Shown one piece after another: positions 31,701 through 41,871 of a stretch of 64,000 nt of DNA; within the stretch, counting starts at the first letter, position 1; the number at the start of each line of letters is the position of its first letter. The translations under genes and the position numbers were made by a program. This DNA is from Pythium myriotylum (lineage: Eukaryota; Oomycota; Peronosporomycetes; Pythiales; Pythiaceae), in assembly GCA_023091665.1 (NCBI GenBank), contig JALJCQ010000009.1:1674001-1738000 (forward strand), in the 5' to 3' direction. The notes under the pieces were generated by a model. The model saw only the letters and a list, made by a program, of their open reading frames with translations. It was not told the DNA's origin and ran no database searches.

Positions 31701-34384
31701 AATGGCGGAGTGGGCGTCTTCGCAGCAGTCAATTGTTCAACAGGGCGTGGTGGCGGATTCTGTGAACAGTGTGAACCAGGCGCGTTCAGCCCAGAAAACG
31801 AGGCGCGATGTCTGCCGTGCGAACCAGGTTCATACTCTGACAAAAAAGGTCTCGGGGCATGTGTAAAATGCGCTGCAGGGTCGTTCAATGCGGACTTCGG
31901 GAAAAAAAGCTGCGACCTCTGTGCTCCAGGTACTTATGCGAAGATGACTGGATCCAAGGAATGCAGTCCGTGCGCACCAGGCTCTCACGCTGATAAGGAA
32001 GGGACGGCGTCGTGTCTCCTGTGCCCAAATGGCACGATCAGCGTAACCGCCGGTGCCGTCAACTGTACAGTGTGCGGTGTTGGGGAAACTACGAGTAAAC
32101 CTGGCTCTTTGCATTGCGAGCAATGTCAAGGGAAACCTGAGCATGCTACCTTCAATGTGCGCGGGAAGTGTACGTATGCATGCGAAAAAGGCCGCACTGG
32201 TCTTGACTGTTTGACACCATTTGAACGCTTCGTTAAGCCGATTGGAGGGCCACTAGGTTTTGCTATCCTCGTCCTCAGCTTCACTGCTATGGTATCTGGC
32301 TCGTGGGCCTTCTTCACATATCGGACCAATGCCGACCAGAAGTTCAGAAAGCGTTTTGCTGAGTACAAAGCCCAGACACAACGCGATGAGCAGTCACTCA
32401 CCAACTTGACCAAAAATCTTACGCCGCGGCTCACAGACCATGACCTCACAGGACATGTCACACGATTGTACTTCAGTGGCGACAACCACCTATTCAGTCG
32501 GTGGTTATTGGACCCATTTGGGATGCCAGCTGCGCTGAAGGAACTGGTTCGCGACGAAGACGGCTTCACCGCTTTTGCTAACTCGTGCAACCAACTTGTG
32601 ACTTGGCCTGATGTTGGAGGATGGGAATGCTGGTTACATCGCGTCTTAATTGTCGTTGCTCCACCACTAGCCACACTGTTTCTGAGGAAGCGTCAGCTTC
32701 ACCGAGTCGAGAAACTCGCAAAACACGTTACTCAAATCACCGGTGGCTTCGTGCGAGAACTTGGATTTCGAAGGCATGGTGCGCAGTTGAAAGTCGGATT
32801 CAGGTACAGTTCCATCATTGTTACTGCCTCGACAGAAGGTTTCTCACATTTTGCTTTCTATGGTTAGTCCTGATTTCTCGTTGGCGTACTTTGATGTGAT
32901 TGCTCCAACGAATTCATTTGGTGCGGCTTCTTCATCTAACCCTGGGCGAGTGCGGGGGTCTGAGAAAGATTCTTCACGACCCTCTGTGCCAACACCTACA
33001 ATTATCGCTGTAGCCGGTAGTGGATCATTCTTTCGGCCTTACCATGTTGACACGAACGATGCTCTTGTTCGAGCCGTTCCTGCTCGTCTTGATCTACTCC
33101 AGCACCAGTTCTGGATCGACTTTGTTGCCGAGATGAACCAGCGATTGCGTTTGATTCAGCAGCCTTCATCCTCACGGCCAAGACAAGAGAGGATCGCAGA
33201 AAAAATTGAAGGTATTTTGGAGCTTGTCAGAACGTTCAACAAGCAGCGAAAGGAGAATGGTGACGGTATTCGCGTACGCTTCGGCACACTACAGTCCACA
33301 TCACAGTTTGCGGAACTCCACGACTCGGACATCTTGGCACGTCTTGGATCGTATTCGTTTGAACCTTTCAAGTTTGCGGTTCTGGTTGCGAAACACACAC
33401 TGCGCAGTGACTCGAGCAATCTTCTCTCATCACTCCCCGAAGCGTCAGTGTCTGGTTCCGATCAAGTGGATTCATCTACGCGAGAGTTGACTGTTGTCAA
33501 CCAAGACCCGCGACCAGTCGAGTTTCGATACTCGACTATCCGAATGGAGGCTCTCTTTGAGAACCCAGATGCCATCAAAACGGATGAAGACAAGCAACCG
33601 CTGTACAGCAAGCTCCGGCGTCGCGACAGCCGCGAAATGTCGACGGTTTCGGATTTGTTATTGTGCACCCCTCAGTCGGCAACATTCCGGTGTCTTGCAA
33701 CAGTCTTTCGCCCCTCTGCACCAATCTTTCGATTGCGCAACTTGCGTCCTCGTTCCATCAAGTGGCCTTTCATTCTCCCCTTCACATTGCTCCTTCTCCT
33801 GATCGGTGACTGTGTTGCTCTGTTTTGGGTACTCATGGAGTACTACTGTATTCAAGTCGAGGATCCAACTGCTCATGATTCTGGGTGTTCTCGAGTAAGT
33901 AAGGCGAAAACGGCATGCCAAGTGTTTTGTTGTAACCATGTTGTATGTTCGGTTAGGCTGCCTTCGTGTCTGTGTTATGTGTCTTGCCTCTTGCCGTTGT
34001 CGGGGCACCGTTGCTCGGGATCATTTCGCTCACACGAAAGAGCGTCTTCTATGCCAAACTGGTACTGTGGACCGCTAGTCGTTTGCTTGAACTGAGGGTG
34101 AGACTGATTCCGAGAGTTTATAGTTTGCAGTGTGGACACTCAGTTCCATCGTCAATCTTTTGGTCGCCATTGTCTGCGGCATTGTGTACTATAACTATCT
34201 GCGCGAGACCATCTTGCTGGTCATCGTGGGCTGGTTTGTGCTCAAGGTACTGGAAAAAGAGGTCGCACTCCAATGCATCGCGCAGTATACAGTTGAGCGA
34301 CCGCTGCGAGGCTGGCGAGGACTCCACACAACCAAAGATTGGTACGACGCAGCCTACACACCGCTCATTCACCACGAACGCTAG
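28732..34384 (+). CDS. Large glycine-rich membrane protein with Cys-rich GCC2/GCC3 repeats
   Basis: Nine exons: 28732-28854, 28926-29526, 29589-30088, 30153-30185, 30252-30329, 30387-32803, 32868-33894, 33957-34077, 34131-34384; 1717 residues. All introns are GT-AG, 53-71 bp. A TTG at 28726 is in frame, but ATG 28732 directly precedes a signal peptide. The ectodomain is glycine-rich (GGGGGGGGRVTLKF-type runs) and probably a beta-helix. Residues ~900-1030 hold four to five Cys repeats of the form C-x-x-C-x-P-G-x-(F/Y) as in GCC2/GCC3 domains. A transmembrane helix near 1065 is followed by a cytoplasmic domain and at least three more helices near 1550, 1600 and 1650. The domain after the first helix (GDNHLFSRWLLDP, then PDFSLAYFDV, then GSGSFFRPYHVDTND) recalls plant glycine-rich membrane proteins of unknown role. 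Confidence 0.8.
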
Positions 34385-34399
34385 TTGGGCAAATCATAA

Positions 34400-35175
34400 T
34401 CAATACCCGCGCATAAGCCTCTCAGTTCTGGCTTGCTCCAGAGCTTCTCGCTCGTCCCGCTCTCGCCGCAAGCGAGCCATCAGTTCCTCTCCATCCTCCT
34501 CACTGTCACTATCTCGACGGCGGTGCCTGTGCTTCTTCGTCTTCTTCTTTTTCTTTGCCTCCTTTTCTCCAACGTACTTCCTTTCCTTCTCTTCGCCTCG
34601 CTGACGGCGTCGTTTCTCCACTTGACGACGAACGCGCTCGTCTTCATCTGCCTCACCCTCTTGATCGTCGTCACCACACGCCGGCCGCATCATTTTCAGT
34701 GGATCGTGCTTCTCCATCTCTCTAGAGACAACACCCAAGACTGCTGCGTCAGTTCACCTGCTAGCATGCGCCCCCCGAATGAATATAAAACTCCTCACCG
34801 TTTGCGCTTGTGGCTACTAGTGCTCGTCTCTCGTTCGCCTCCGTCGACCGTGGCGTACCAGGGCAGCCGCGCTTGCTTCCCGAGCGTCTCGCTCTGCTCG
34901 CGACTCTTGGACCCACGCTCGCCTGCCTCTCCTTGCAGCAGCGCCAGCGTCTGGGCCTCCTCTTCCTTCTCGAAGAAGTTGATGTGGCGCGGCGCGGCGT
35001 CGCGGCCGCCCAGCGCTTCGGCGCGCCGCTCTTGCTCGCGGCGCCGCTGGCGGTCGCGGCTCGCGCGCTGCCGCTCCTCGTGCTCGCGCTCGTCGCGCTG
35101 CACGCGCTCGATGTTATCGCGGCGCCAGACATGCCACTTCTTGTGGCCCAGGATGCGGAGGCCGCCGCCGCCCAT
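34400..35175 (-). CDS. LENG1: LENG1/CIR N-terminal domain protein, splicing-associated type
   Basis: Exons 34799-35175 and 34400-34721, with a 77-bp intron (GTGAGG to CTCTAG) that joins KRKR to EMEKHDPL in frame; 232 residues. The N-terminus contains the CIR-like signature LGHKKWHVWRRDNIERVQRD followed by a long Arg/Glu helix, then a PWY motif, as in human LENG1 (KKSWHVRNKDNVARVRRDE, PWY, then DPL). The C-terminal half is very basic, with RHRRRDSDSEEDGEE-type RS/acidic tracts, and ends in a helix. LENG1-type proteins are nuclear and have been linked to spliceosomes; that role is inferred here. Its stop lies 15 bases from the stop of the glycine-rich membrane protein on the other strand. Confidence 0.8.
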
Positions 35176-35324
35176 GGTCGAGGGCCTCCTCAAGAAACCT
35201 ACTGAGACAAGACGGCAAGGGGTTCGTGTCCCGAACGTTCCGAAGTCCACGGCCATCGTCGCTGTAAACTCAGTACGCGAGCAGCTCCGGACAGTGTACG
35301 CGCGTCGACCGCTCACCTCTCACC

Positions 35325-37332
35325 ATGCTGCGCTCGGCGGCGCTGCTGCGGCCGCGACTGCCGCGCGCCGTGTCGCTCCCCGCGCGCCCGCTGCGCTGCC
35401 TGCTGCGCCAGCCCGCGTGCTCGTCCGCGCTCTTCTCGTCGCTCGTGCACAACCACAACGGCGGCGACGATGACAAGCCGCGCGCCGTCGACAAGACGAG
35501 CGAGCCCAAGAAGGAGAGCCGCCTCGACGAGATCAAGCGCCTGTTGCGTCTCTACTCGCCGGAGAAGAAGCCGCTGGGCATCTCCATGGCAGCCCTGACG
35601 GTCTCGACGGCGGTTACGATGGCCGTGCCCTTCGGCATGGGCCGCATCATCGACGTGGTCTCTGCCGCCGACGGCGCTGCCCAACTCCCGACCGTGGCCG
35701 GCGCACTTGCCGGGCTCTTCGTGGTCGGCGCGATCTCGAATGTCATCCGCGTCGACGTGACCAACATGATTGGCGAGCGCATCACCAACCGACTTCGCCA
35801 AGACACGTATGGCTCCATCATGAAGCAGGACCTCGGCTTTTTCGACTCGTCACGCACAGGCGAGCTGATCAACCGGCTTAGCGCCGACACTACTCTCATC
35901 GGCAAAGTTCTCAGTGATAATGTGGCCGGCGGGCTGCGCAGTATGGGGCAGGCCGTGGGCAGCATCACCATGCTGTTTGTGACCTGCCCGAAGCTGGGGC
36001 TCATCATGGTTAGCATTGTTCCCCCTATTGCGATCGGAGCTGTCTCGTATGGTAGGTTCGTTAAGAAGCTTACGACTGCGGTGCAGACGCGCTTGAGTGA
36101 AGCGACCGAAATTGCCGAAGAGAAGCTCGCGAACATACGCGTCGTCCGCTGGTTTGCAAAGGAAGACCATGAGGTCGAAGTGCATCGCCAAAAGGTTGAC
36201 GAAGTGTTAGGCTTGGCTCGGAAGCGATCGCTTGCGAGTGCGACGTTCTTCGGCGGCGTTGATCTCTCGGTGAAGATGAGCATGCTCGCAGTGCTGGGTT
36301 ACGGCGGGCAAATGGTGGCTGATGGAGTGTTGACAAGCGGAGAACTGACGTCGTTTCTCATGTACACGCTCTACGTCGGCTTCTCGTTTGCCGGCCTCTC
36401 CTCGTTCTACTCGGACCTCATGAAGGGTATCGGCGCGTCGTCGCGAATCTTTGAACTGCTCTCGCGTGAGCCGAAGATCCGGTCCCTGGAGCAGTGGGCC
36501 AGTTTGCCATCTACAATCACCGGCCACATCAAGTTCGAAGACGTGCGCTTCCGATACCCAACGCGTCCTGACTCGGAGATCTTCCGTGGACTGAACTTGG
36601 AAGTGCGGCCGAATGAGACAATTGCACTGGTTGGGCCGAGTGGGTGCGGCAAAAGCTCAGTCATTGGACTCCTCGCGCGCTTCTACGAGCTTGATGGAGA
36701 AGGGTGTGGCGGCCGAATTCTGCTAGACGGTGTGGACATCGCGACCTTGAATACGACAGAGCTGCGTGGCATCGTCGGCGCAGTAAGTGACAAGCGTTTT
36801 GTCCGATTTGGCTTTGCCAGATCACCTAACGAATGTTTCGGTGTAGGTTTCTCAAGAGCCCCCGTTGTTCGCTTGTTCGATTCGTGACAACATCGCTTAC
36901 GGGTGCCAGCACGAGGCGACCATGGAGGAGATCGTTGAGGCCGCCAAGGCCGCGAATGCGCACGACTTCATTTCGTCTTTCCCGGATGGCTATGACACCG
37001 TCGTGGGCGAACGTGGCCAAGCTCTTTCAGGTGGCCAAAAGCAGCGCGTGGCTATTGCGAGAGCGCTGATCAAGAAGCCAAAGCTGCTCATTTTGGACGA
37101 AGCTACGAGTGCGCTCGACCCGGAGAGTGAGTCTCTCGTGCAGAGCGCTGTCGACAGAGCTAAGAAGGACCGCACTGTGATACTGGTCGCCCACCGTCTG
37201 TCCACGATCAAGAGCGCAGATCGCATCGCAGTGATCTTCGATGGAGAAGTTGCCGAACTGGGCACTTTTGAGGAGTTGTCGGCTCACCCGGACAGCATTT
37301 TCTCGCAGGTAGTTTTGCACGGCCAGCACTAG
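35325..37332 (+). CDS. Mitochondrial ABC half-transporter, ABCB10/MDL type
   Basis: Exons 35325-36782 and 36847-37332, with a 64-bp intron (GTAAGT to GTGTAG) lying between the two halves of the nucleotide-binding domain; 647 residues. The first ~35 residues form an Arg-rich mitochondrial presequence. One ABC transmembrane domain of six helices spans about 75-355. The ATPase domain has an intact Walker A (GPSGCGKSS), Q-loop (VSQEPPLF), signature LSGGQKQR, Walker [13 protein letters not shown], and H-loop (VAHRLST). One membrane domain plus one ATPase domain means it must dimerise. In other eukaryotes ABCB10/Mdl1 sit in the inner membrane and act in heme or peptide export; the substrate here is not known. 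It is divergent from LENG1 across ~150 bp. Confidence 0.88.
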
Positions 37333-37479
37333 AGAAGTAAAATAATGCGAACATCAAACCTACCAATCGCGTTTGCGTTAACTCGTTCAGCTGTGTGGTG
37401 GTCTACGTAGAAGTGCCTAGTTTCCTATCAACGTATTCTTCATTTAGTCGCACATACGCTGAACAAACTCAATTTCATC

Positions 37480-38960
37480 TTACATGGATCGAAGATAGTC
37501 ACGTGTGGAGTCATCGATTCGTAAGAGCCCTCCACGCACCGCTGAAGCTACAGCCGCGCCACTTCCCACCGGTTGTTGTGTTGGCTCAAAATTCACTTTC
37601 CTCGTCGACAGAGAGTTGGGGGATGACTGGTCTGGCAAGCTCTTGGAAGAAAGTGAGGATCGAATAGTGTGATCTGCACAACATGACATATCCTCTGAAG
37701 TCGCAAGCCTCTGGGCATCTTCGAATGTGGTCCGAGCTTCAGATGGGAAGAGATGAGTGTACAGCAACGTCAGAACATCATCGTGGGCAAGGAGTCTCTC
37801 GACCACGCGCACTCGATCAGCGGCCGAGAAGTCTTCGAACTCTGCTCCAACATTTTGTTTTTGATTCCGTCTTTTGTCAGCAAGAGACGTTGTTCGGAGC
37901 GCGTTCATCTTTTCCTTCTTGGTATCAGGATTATTTCTACGTCTAGTAACTTCTTCTTTCACGGACTCAACGCACTGAAGGAAGAAATTCTCCAAGCATG
38001 AACGGGCCTCACTCCCAGCCAAGTCGACTCTCTGGCGCCGAAGCATGGCGACCTCTTGGTTCTTATCTTGCAACTCTTTCTTCAGTCTCCGGACCTGTCT
38101 ACGAAATTTCTCCTCTCTTTCGTCGACTAATGATATGCTTGCAGGCACACTGCTCAATGACGGTAGATTTGGCCTGTCCTCAACGACTTCCGAGTCTTCA
38201 AGAGCTCGTTTTGATGAAGAGTACTTCCCCACTCCGACTGCTTTAGGAGATTCGAAAGCAGGGAGCTGATTAATGTCGAACATTGCCGAACCAGCCCCAG
38301 ATGTAATGCGAACATCCAACTCAGCTCGTAGTAGCTTATTCTGCTTCTTGCATGCCTTGAGCTGCTTCTCTAACCAGTTACGGTCTTCTTCGATTGATTC
38401 AAGTTTTTCTCGCATGTACTTCAAATCCTTCGTCATGGATGTCGTGAACGCATCTAAACGAAGAGCCTCCTTCCGGTACCAATCGCGTTCCTCCTCGATC
38501 TTCTTGATTTTTTCTGTCTTGTTTTCGACTGTCTCGTTGCGATGCATTTTCTCTCGTAACTCGTGCAATTCCTTCTGGACATTGTACATATGCGCTCGAT
38601 ATGCCGCCAAGAAGTCCTTTTCTTGCCTTCCCAACACGGCGCTAATCTGTGCGCTGGATCACTCAGTTGATGCGGCCAATTCAAGCCGTTTGGTCCACCC
38701 ACCTTCTCTGAAAGGGAGCCAACCACTTCATGCAGTTGAGCATGCTTCTCTCGTACAAGTGCCATCCTGTAGTCAATGATATGTGAGCCCCCTTGCTGAT
38801 CCATTTTATCAATTTAAACGATTTCGCACGCTGCAGGCTCCTCGACGACTTGTTTCGCTCCGTCAGTAGCACCAACATCGGTGTTCTGGCTTGATCCATT
38901 CCGCAACGCCGTCAAGAATGTGTCCTTTGAGAACACATCAACTGTATTCTCGTGGCTCAT
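37480..38960 (-). CDS. Coiled-coil protein of cilium/basal-body type
   Basis: Three exons: 38830-38960, 38703-38766, 37480-38646. The introns are 63 and 56 bp, both in phase; 453 residues. The first exon gives an acidic N-terminus; the next two supply an unbroken heptad coiled coil (MALVREKHAQLHEVVGSLSE, LGRQEKDFLAAYRAHM, then KIKKIEEERDWYRKEALRLD). A second helical block holds EEKFRRQVRRLKKELQDKN, then CLENFFLQCVESVKEEVTRR. The C-terminal ~120 residues are Ser-rich. The pattern of a long parallel coiled coil with an LExFFxxCVExVK module recalls axonemal or basal-body CCDC proteins of flagellated organisms, but I cannot assign a named member. Flagellated zoospores of oomycetes would fit. Confidence 0.7.
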
Positions 38961-39292
38961 GACCGTGGACGGATCGCAATGATGGGGTAGACGCCACTTG
39001 AGTGTTTCTTGTTAGGGGGTCACAAGAGTGCAATGGTTATTTTCAGATGTCTATGGAAAGGAAGAATGACGCATCACATGGTACCATCGAGTTCTGTTCA
39101 AACTACACTATTGCTGTTGGGTGCCTTAGCAATCGCATCAACCTACGTTATGTGGTTGAGGATGTGAGGGCCATAGTTTTTGGATCGGACTAGATGCAGC
39201 GTGCGTTTCGGGCCATGAAGAAATGACCTTTCGGTAGCGCACAATACGTTGGGAGATACTTAGAAGAAAGTGTATCCTACCACTCGTTGATC
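38961..39292. promoter_or_regulatory. Divergent spacer, no gene seen
   Basis: 332 bases lie between two divergent start codons (the coiled-coil gene on - and the SPRY gene on +). A 63-codon open frame at 39002-39193 has no motif. The region presumably holds both promoters; no element was recognised. Confidence 0.4.
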
Positions 39293-41731
39293 ATGGCTAG
39301 CAGTAAGTCGAGAAGCGCACCGACTTATCCAGCTCCACCGATTACTCCCTTTCCGGACGTCCAAGTCTACCCAAAGCATTCACAGAGCGAGACCTCCGCA
39401 CCGGAATTCGACATAGGCGACGGAGACAGTGATATTGAAGAGTCTTCCGACCTGTTTGACTTCAATGATAGTTTTACAGTTGGAGAAGACATTTTCCTCG
39501 TTCGAACTTGCTGTTTCCAGCCTCATGTTCCAATGGAGGAAGTTGAGATCGAATTCAGACATGAGTTCGGGCCTTCCAAGTCGGTAGCGGACCTAGACAG
39601 GCGACTCCAAGCTCTGCAGACAGAGCAATTCCAACCGCTTTTAGCTCTGTACCTCAAGGCTGTTTGTTTGGACCGGGAACTCAATGGGAGATATGGTGTC
39701 TCTGCAACTTCAGTCAAACCTGCCTTTCAAGCTCTTCTGCGCAGTCTTCGACCCTCTTGCGAGACTAGACTACTTCAACTCATTTATGAAGACGAGAAGA
39801 ACCACGCGGAGCCATCGGATATGATCACGATTGAAGTTTCGAGCCGAAACTTCCCCAAGGTATGGCATCCAGGACATTCAGAGTTATTCACGTGTTCAGG
39901 TGTTAAAATTGTTGTTGTGCAGTACTCACGCCTCGCCCAAAAACGTCATCTGGATCGATGCTCCCGAGTCATACACGAGCTCTTCGTCGGTGTTGATAAC
40001 GGCTCGAAGATGACCATGTCACCAAACCAGGCATTCTCTCTACACCTTACCAGCAACGGGACTGAGAGGTTGCAATTCACAGATAGCGTCCCGTTCTATG
40101 ATAGTTGCCCTGTCTTCAATCACCTTGAGCAGTCGATCCTGGATCGATTTCTAGCATTCGCAAAGGATCCCAATGTTATGGAGCGACTGTCACTCCAAAA
40201 GCAGCAACAACTTGAGCAACGGCGCATCAAGCGAGAATTGACTCGTAAGCTCCATGAAATCTTCACGAGCCAGCAAAACAACCAAATCGAGAGACTTGAA
40301 GAGGCTCGAGCAATTGCATGCGATTCCATGAGGATTCACCTGGAACGAGCACTTGAAGAGGACATGCTCTATTTACGACGTACGCACGAGGCTTTGCTTA
40401 AGCATGAACATGCAAAAATCAAAGCCAAGTTTGACGAAAAGATTCATAACCTCCGACGGCGCATCGCTGACAAGAAGAATAGCGTCGCCAAGCTACACGA
40501 GAACGGTGAGAGAACAAGCTGGACGAACCTTGACCAAGACATTTCGAAAAGTACACTTCAGGTCGAACGGATCTTTGGCTCGAGTGACTACATTCTCCGC
40601 CTGCTTATTCTCGCGGAGGACCTCGACGCAGATCCATTGAGGCGCGCACTTGTTCAATATCTGAGCAAGGACAACACTCTGCCACAATTTAACTTGCGCC
40701 GAGAATTTTCTAGCAAAATGGTCCCTGAGTCAACAGTGCTTTCGATCTTGAAAGGCACTTCAACGAAAGACCTCAGAGAAATCGAAGCCGACAGCAAAAA
40801 TTTCACGCACCACGAACTTGTCACTCGCGAAATCCACACGCGTAAAGTGGCGTTCAGTCGATTCGTCGCAAATCTCACAAATGATCAACTGCGTGTTGCA
40901 TCAAGAATCCGATCTGAAGGATTCCAAAGCGTCTTGGACGCTGACGATGAGGAGTCTGTAGACTCGGTCTTGCTAGACGAAATGAAAGCGGTCGCCGACT
41001 TCTCAGACGTTCTCGACCGGGAACTCGCTCGACGTCGCGATTTCTCTTGCGTGAAGCTAAACAGCTTCAATCTCGATCGCGAAGTGAGCTTCTCAGAGAA
41101 TGACTGCGTTTTGCAGCTTGAGGTAGCACATCGCTACTGCTCCGTCTTCGCAACGAAGGAACGTAAACAAGGCGAGTCGGGCAAGTGGATGTTCGAAGTG
41201 TCCATCGATGTATTTGGCGGCGAAGGAGAGAGTCTGCTCCTCGGATGGGAGGTTTCTCGTTCAAATAACCTCGATCTCATCGGGGGTGTATCTAGCTTGG
41301 GCAGTGAAGATGATTCCTCGCCAGCAGTTCCATTCGTACCCGGACTTACACCTGGATCGGATGGCCGCAGCTACGGCGTCATTTGGCAGTCTGATGGGGG
41401 ACTTGAGATGGGCATGCTTCATGCAAACGGGCAGTCCAAGTCGGGCGTCTCGTGCTTCCGCGCAGGTGACGTTGTGGGCTGTACAATCAACCAGGACGAG
41501 CTGGTGCCGTACCTGCGCTTCTACCTCAACGGCGCGCAAGTGATTCCTCCGCTCTCAGCGACCGCACCGCCGCTAGCGGGCGTAGCCTGCCAGAACCCCG
41601 TCTACTGCCTCTTCCCCGTCGTTTCCATGTACTCGTCGCGCAAGAAACCACAGACTCGCGTGCGCTTCAACTTCCGCGGCGACTTCGACTTCCCCATCCC
41701 AGGCTTCGAACCGTATGGGGCTCCAATGTAG
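39293..41731 (+). CDS. Coiled-coil and SPRY-domain protein
   Basis: ATG 39293 (two codons into a slightly longer frame that opens at TTG) to 41731; 812 residues if unspliced. A 63-nt segment at 39860-39922 begins GTATGG after AAG, ends TTGTGCAG and is a multiple of three; it has the size of neighbouring introns, and removing it gives 791 residues. The N-terminal 70 residues are acidic and disordered. A helical region with a long basic coiled coil spans ~300-390 (QKQQQLEQRRIKRELTRKLH). A beta-rich C-terminal domain from ~590 to 812 has the SPRY/B30.2 pattern: SGKWMFEVSIDVFGG, then LLLGWEVSRS, then GRSYGVIWQSDGG, GDVVGCTINQDE and LRFYLNGA. SPRY domains bind proteins. The function of this combination is unknown. 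Confidence 0.75.
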   Translation: MASSKSRSAPTYPAPPITPFPDVQVYPKHSQSETSAPEFDIGDGDSDIEESSDLFDFNDSFTVGEDIFLVRTCCFQPHVPMEEVEIEFRHEFGPSKSVADLDRRLQALQTEQFQPLLALYLKAVCLDRELNGRYGVSATSVKPAFQALLRSLRPSCETRLLQLIYEDEKNHAEPSDMITIEVSSRNFPKVWHPGHSELFTCSGVKIVVVQYSRLAQKRHLDRCSRVIHELFVGVDNGSKMTMSPNQAFSLHLTSNGTERLQFTDSVPFYDSCPVFNHLEQSILDRFLAFAKDPNVMERLSLQKQQQLEQRRIKRELTRKLHEIFTSQQNNQIERLEEARAIACDSMRIHLERALEEDMLYLRRTHEALLKHEHAKIKAKFDEKIHNLRRRIADKKNSVAKLHENGERTSWTNLDQDISKSTLQVERIFGSSDYILRLLILAEDLDADPLRRALVQYLSKDNTLPQFNLRREFSSKMVPESTVLSILKGTSTKDLREIEADSKNFTHHELVTREIHTRKVAFSRFVANLTNDQLRVASRIRSEGFQSVLDADDEESVDSVLLDEMKAVADFSDVLDRELARRRDFSCVKLNSFNLDREVSFSENDCVLQLEVAHRYCSVFATKERKQGESGKWMFEVSIDVFGGEGESLLLGWEVSRSNNLDLIGGVSSLGSEDDSSPAVPFVPGLTPGSDGRSYGVIWQSDGGLEMGMLHANGQSKSGVSCFRAGDVVGCTINQDELVPYLRFYLNGAQVIPPLSATAPPLAGVACQNPVYCLFPVVSMYSSRKKPQTRVRFNFRGDFDFPIPGFEPYGAPM

Positions 41732-41871
41732 CCCTTTCGACCAATCATTCGTGTACAATTCTATTATCAGCCAATGCTACACCTTTTTTTTGAACGAGTT
41801 GTTTGGCGCGGGAAGGCAAAGCGGAGTGATGGTCCATTCAACCAACTTGCAAGGAGGACGCCGAGACGACC

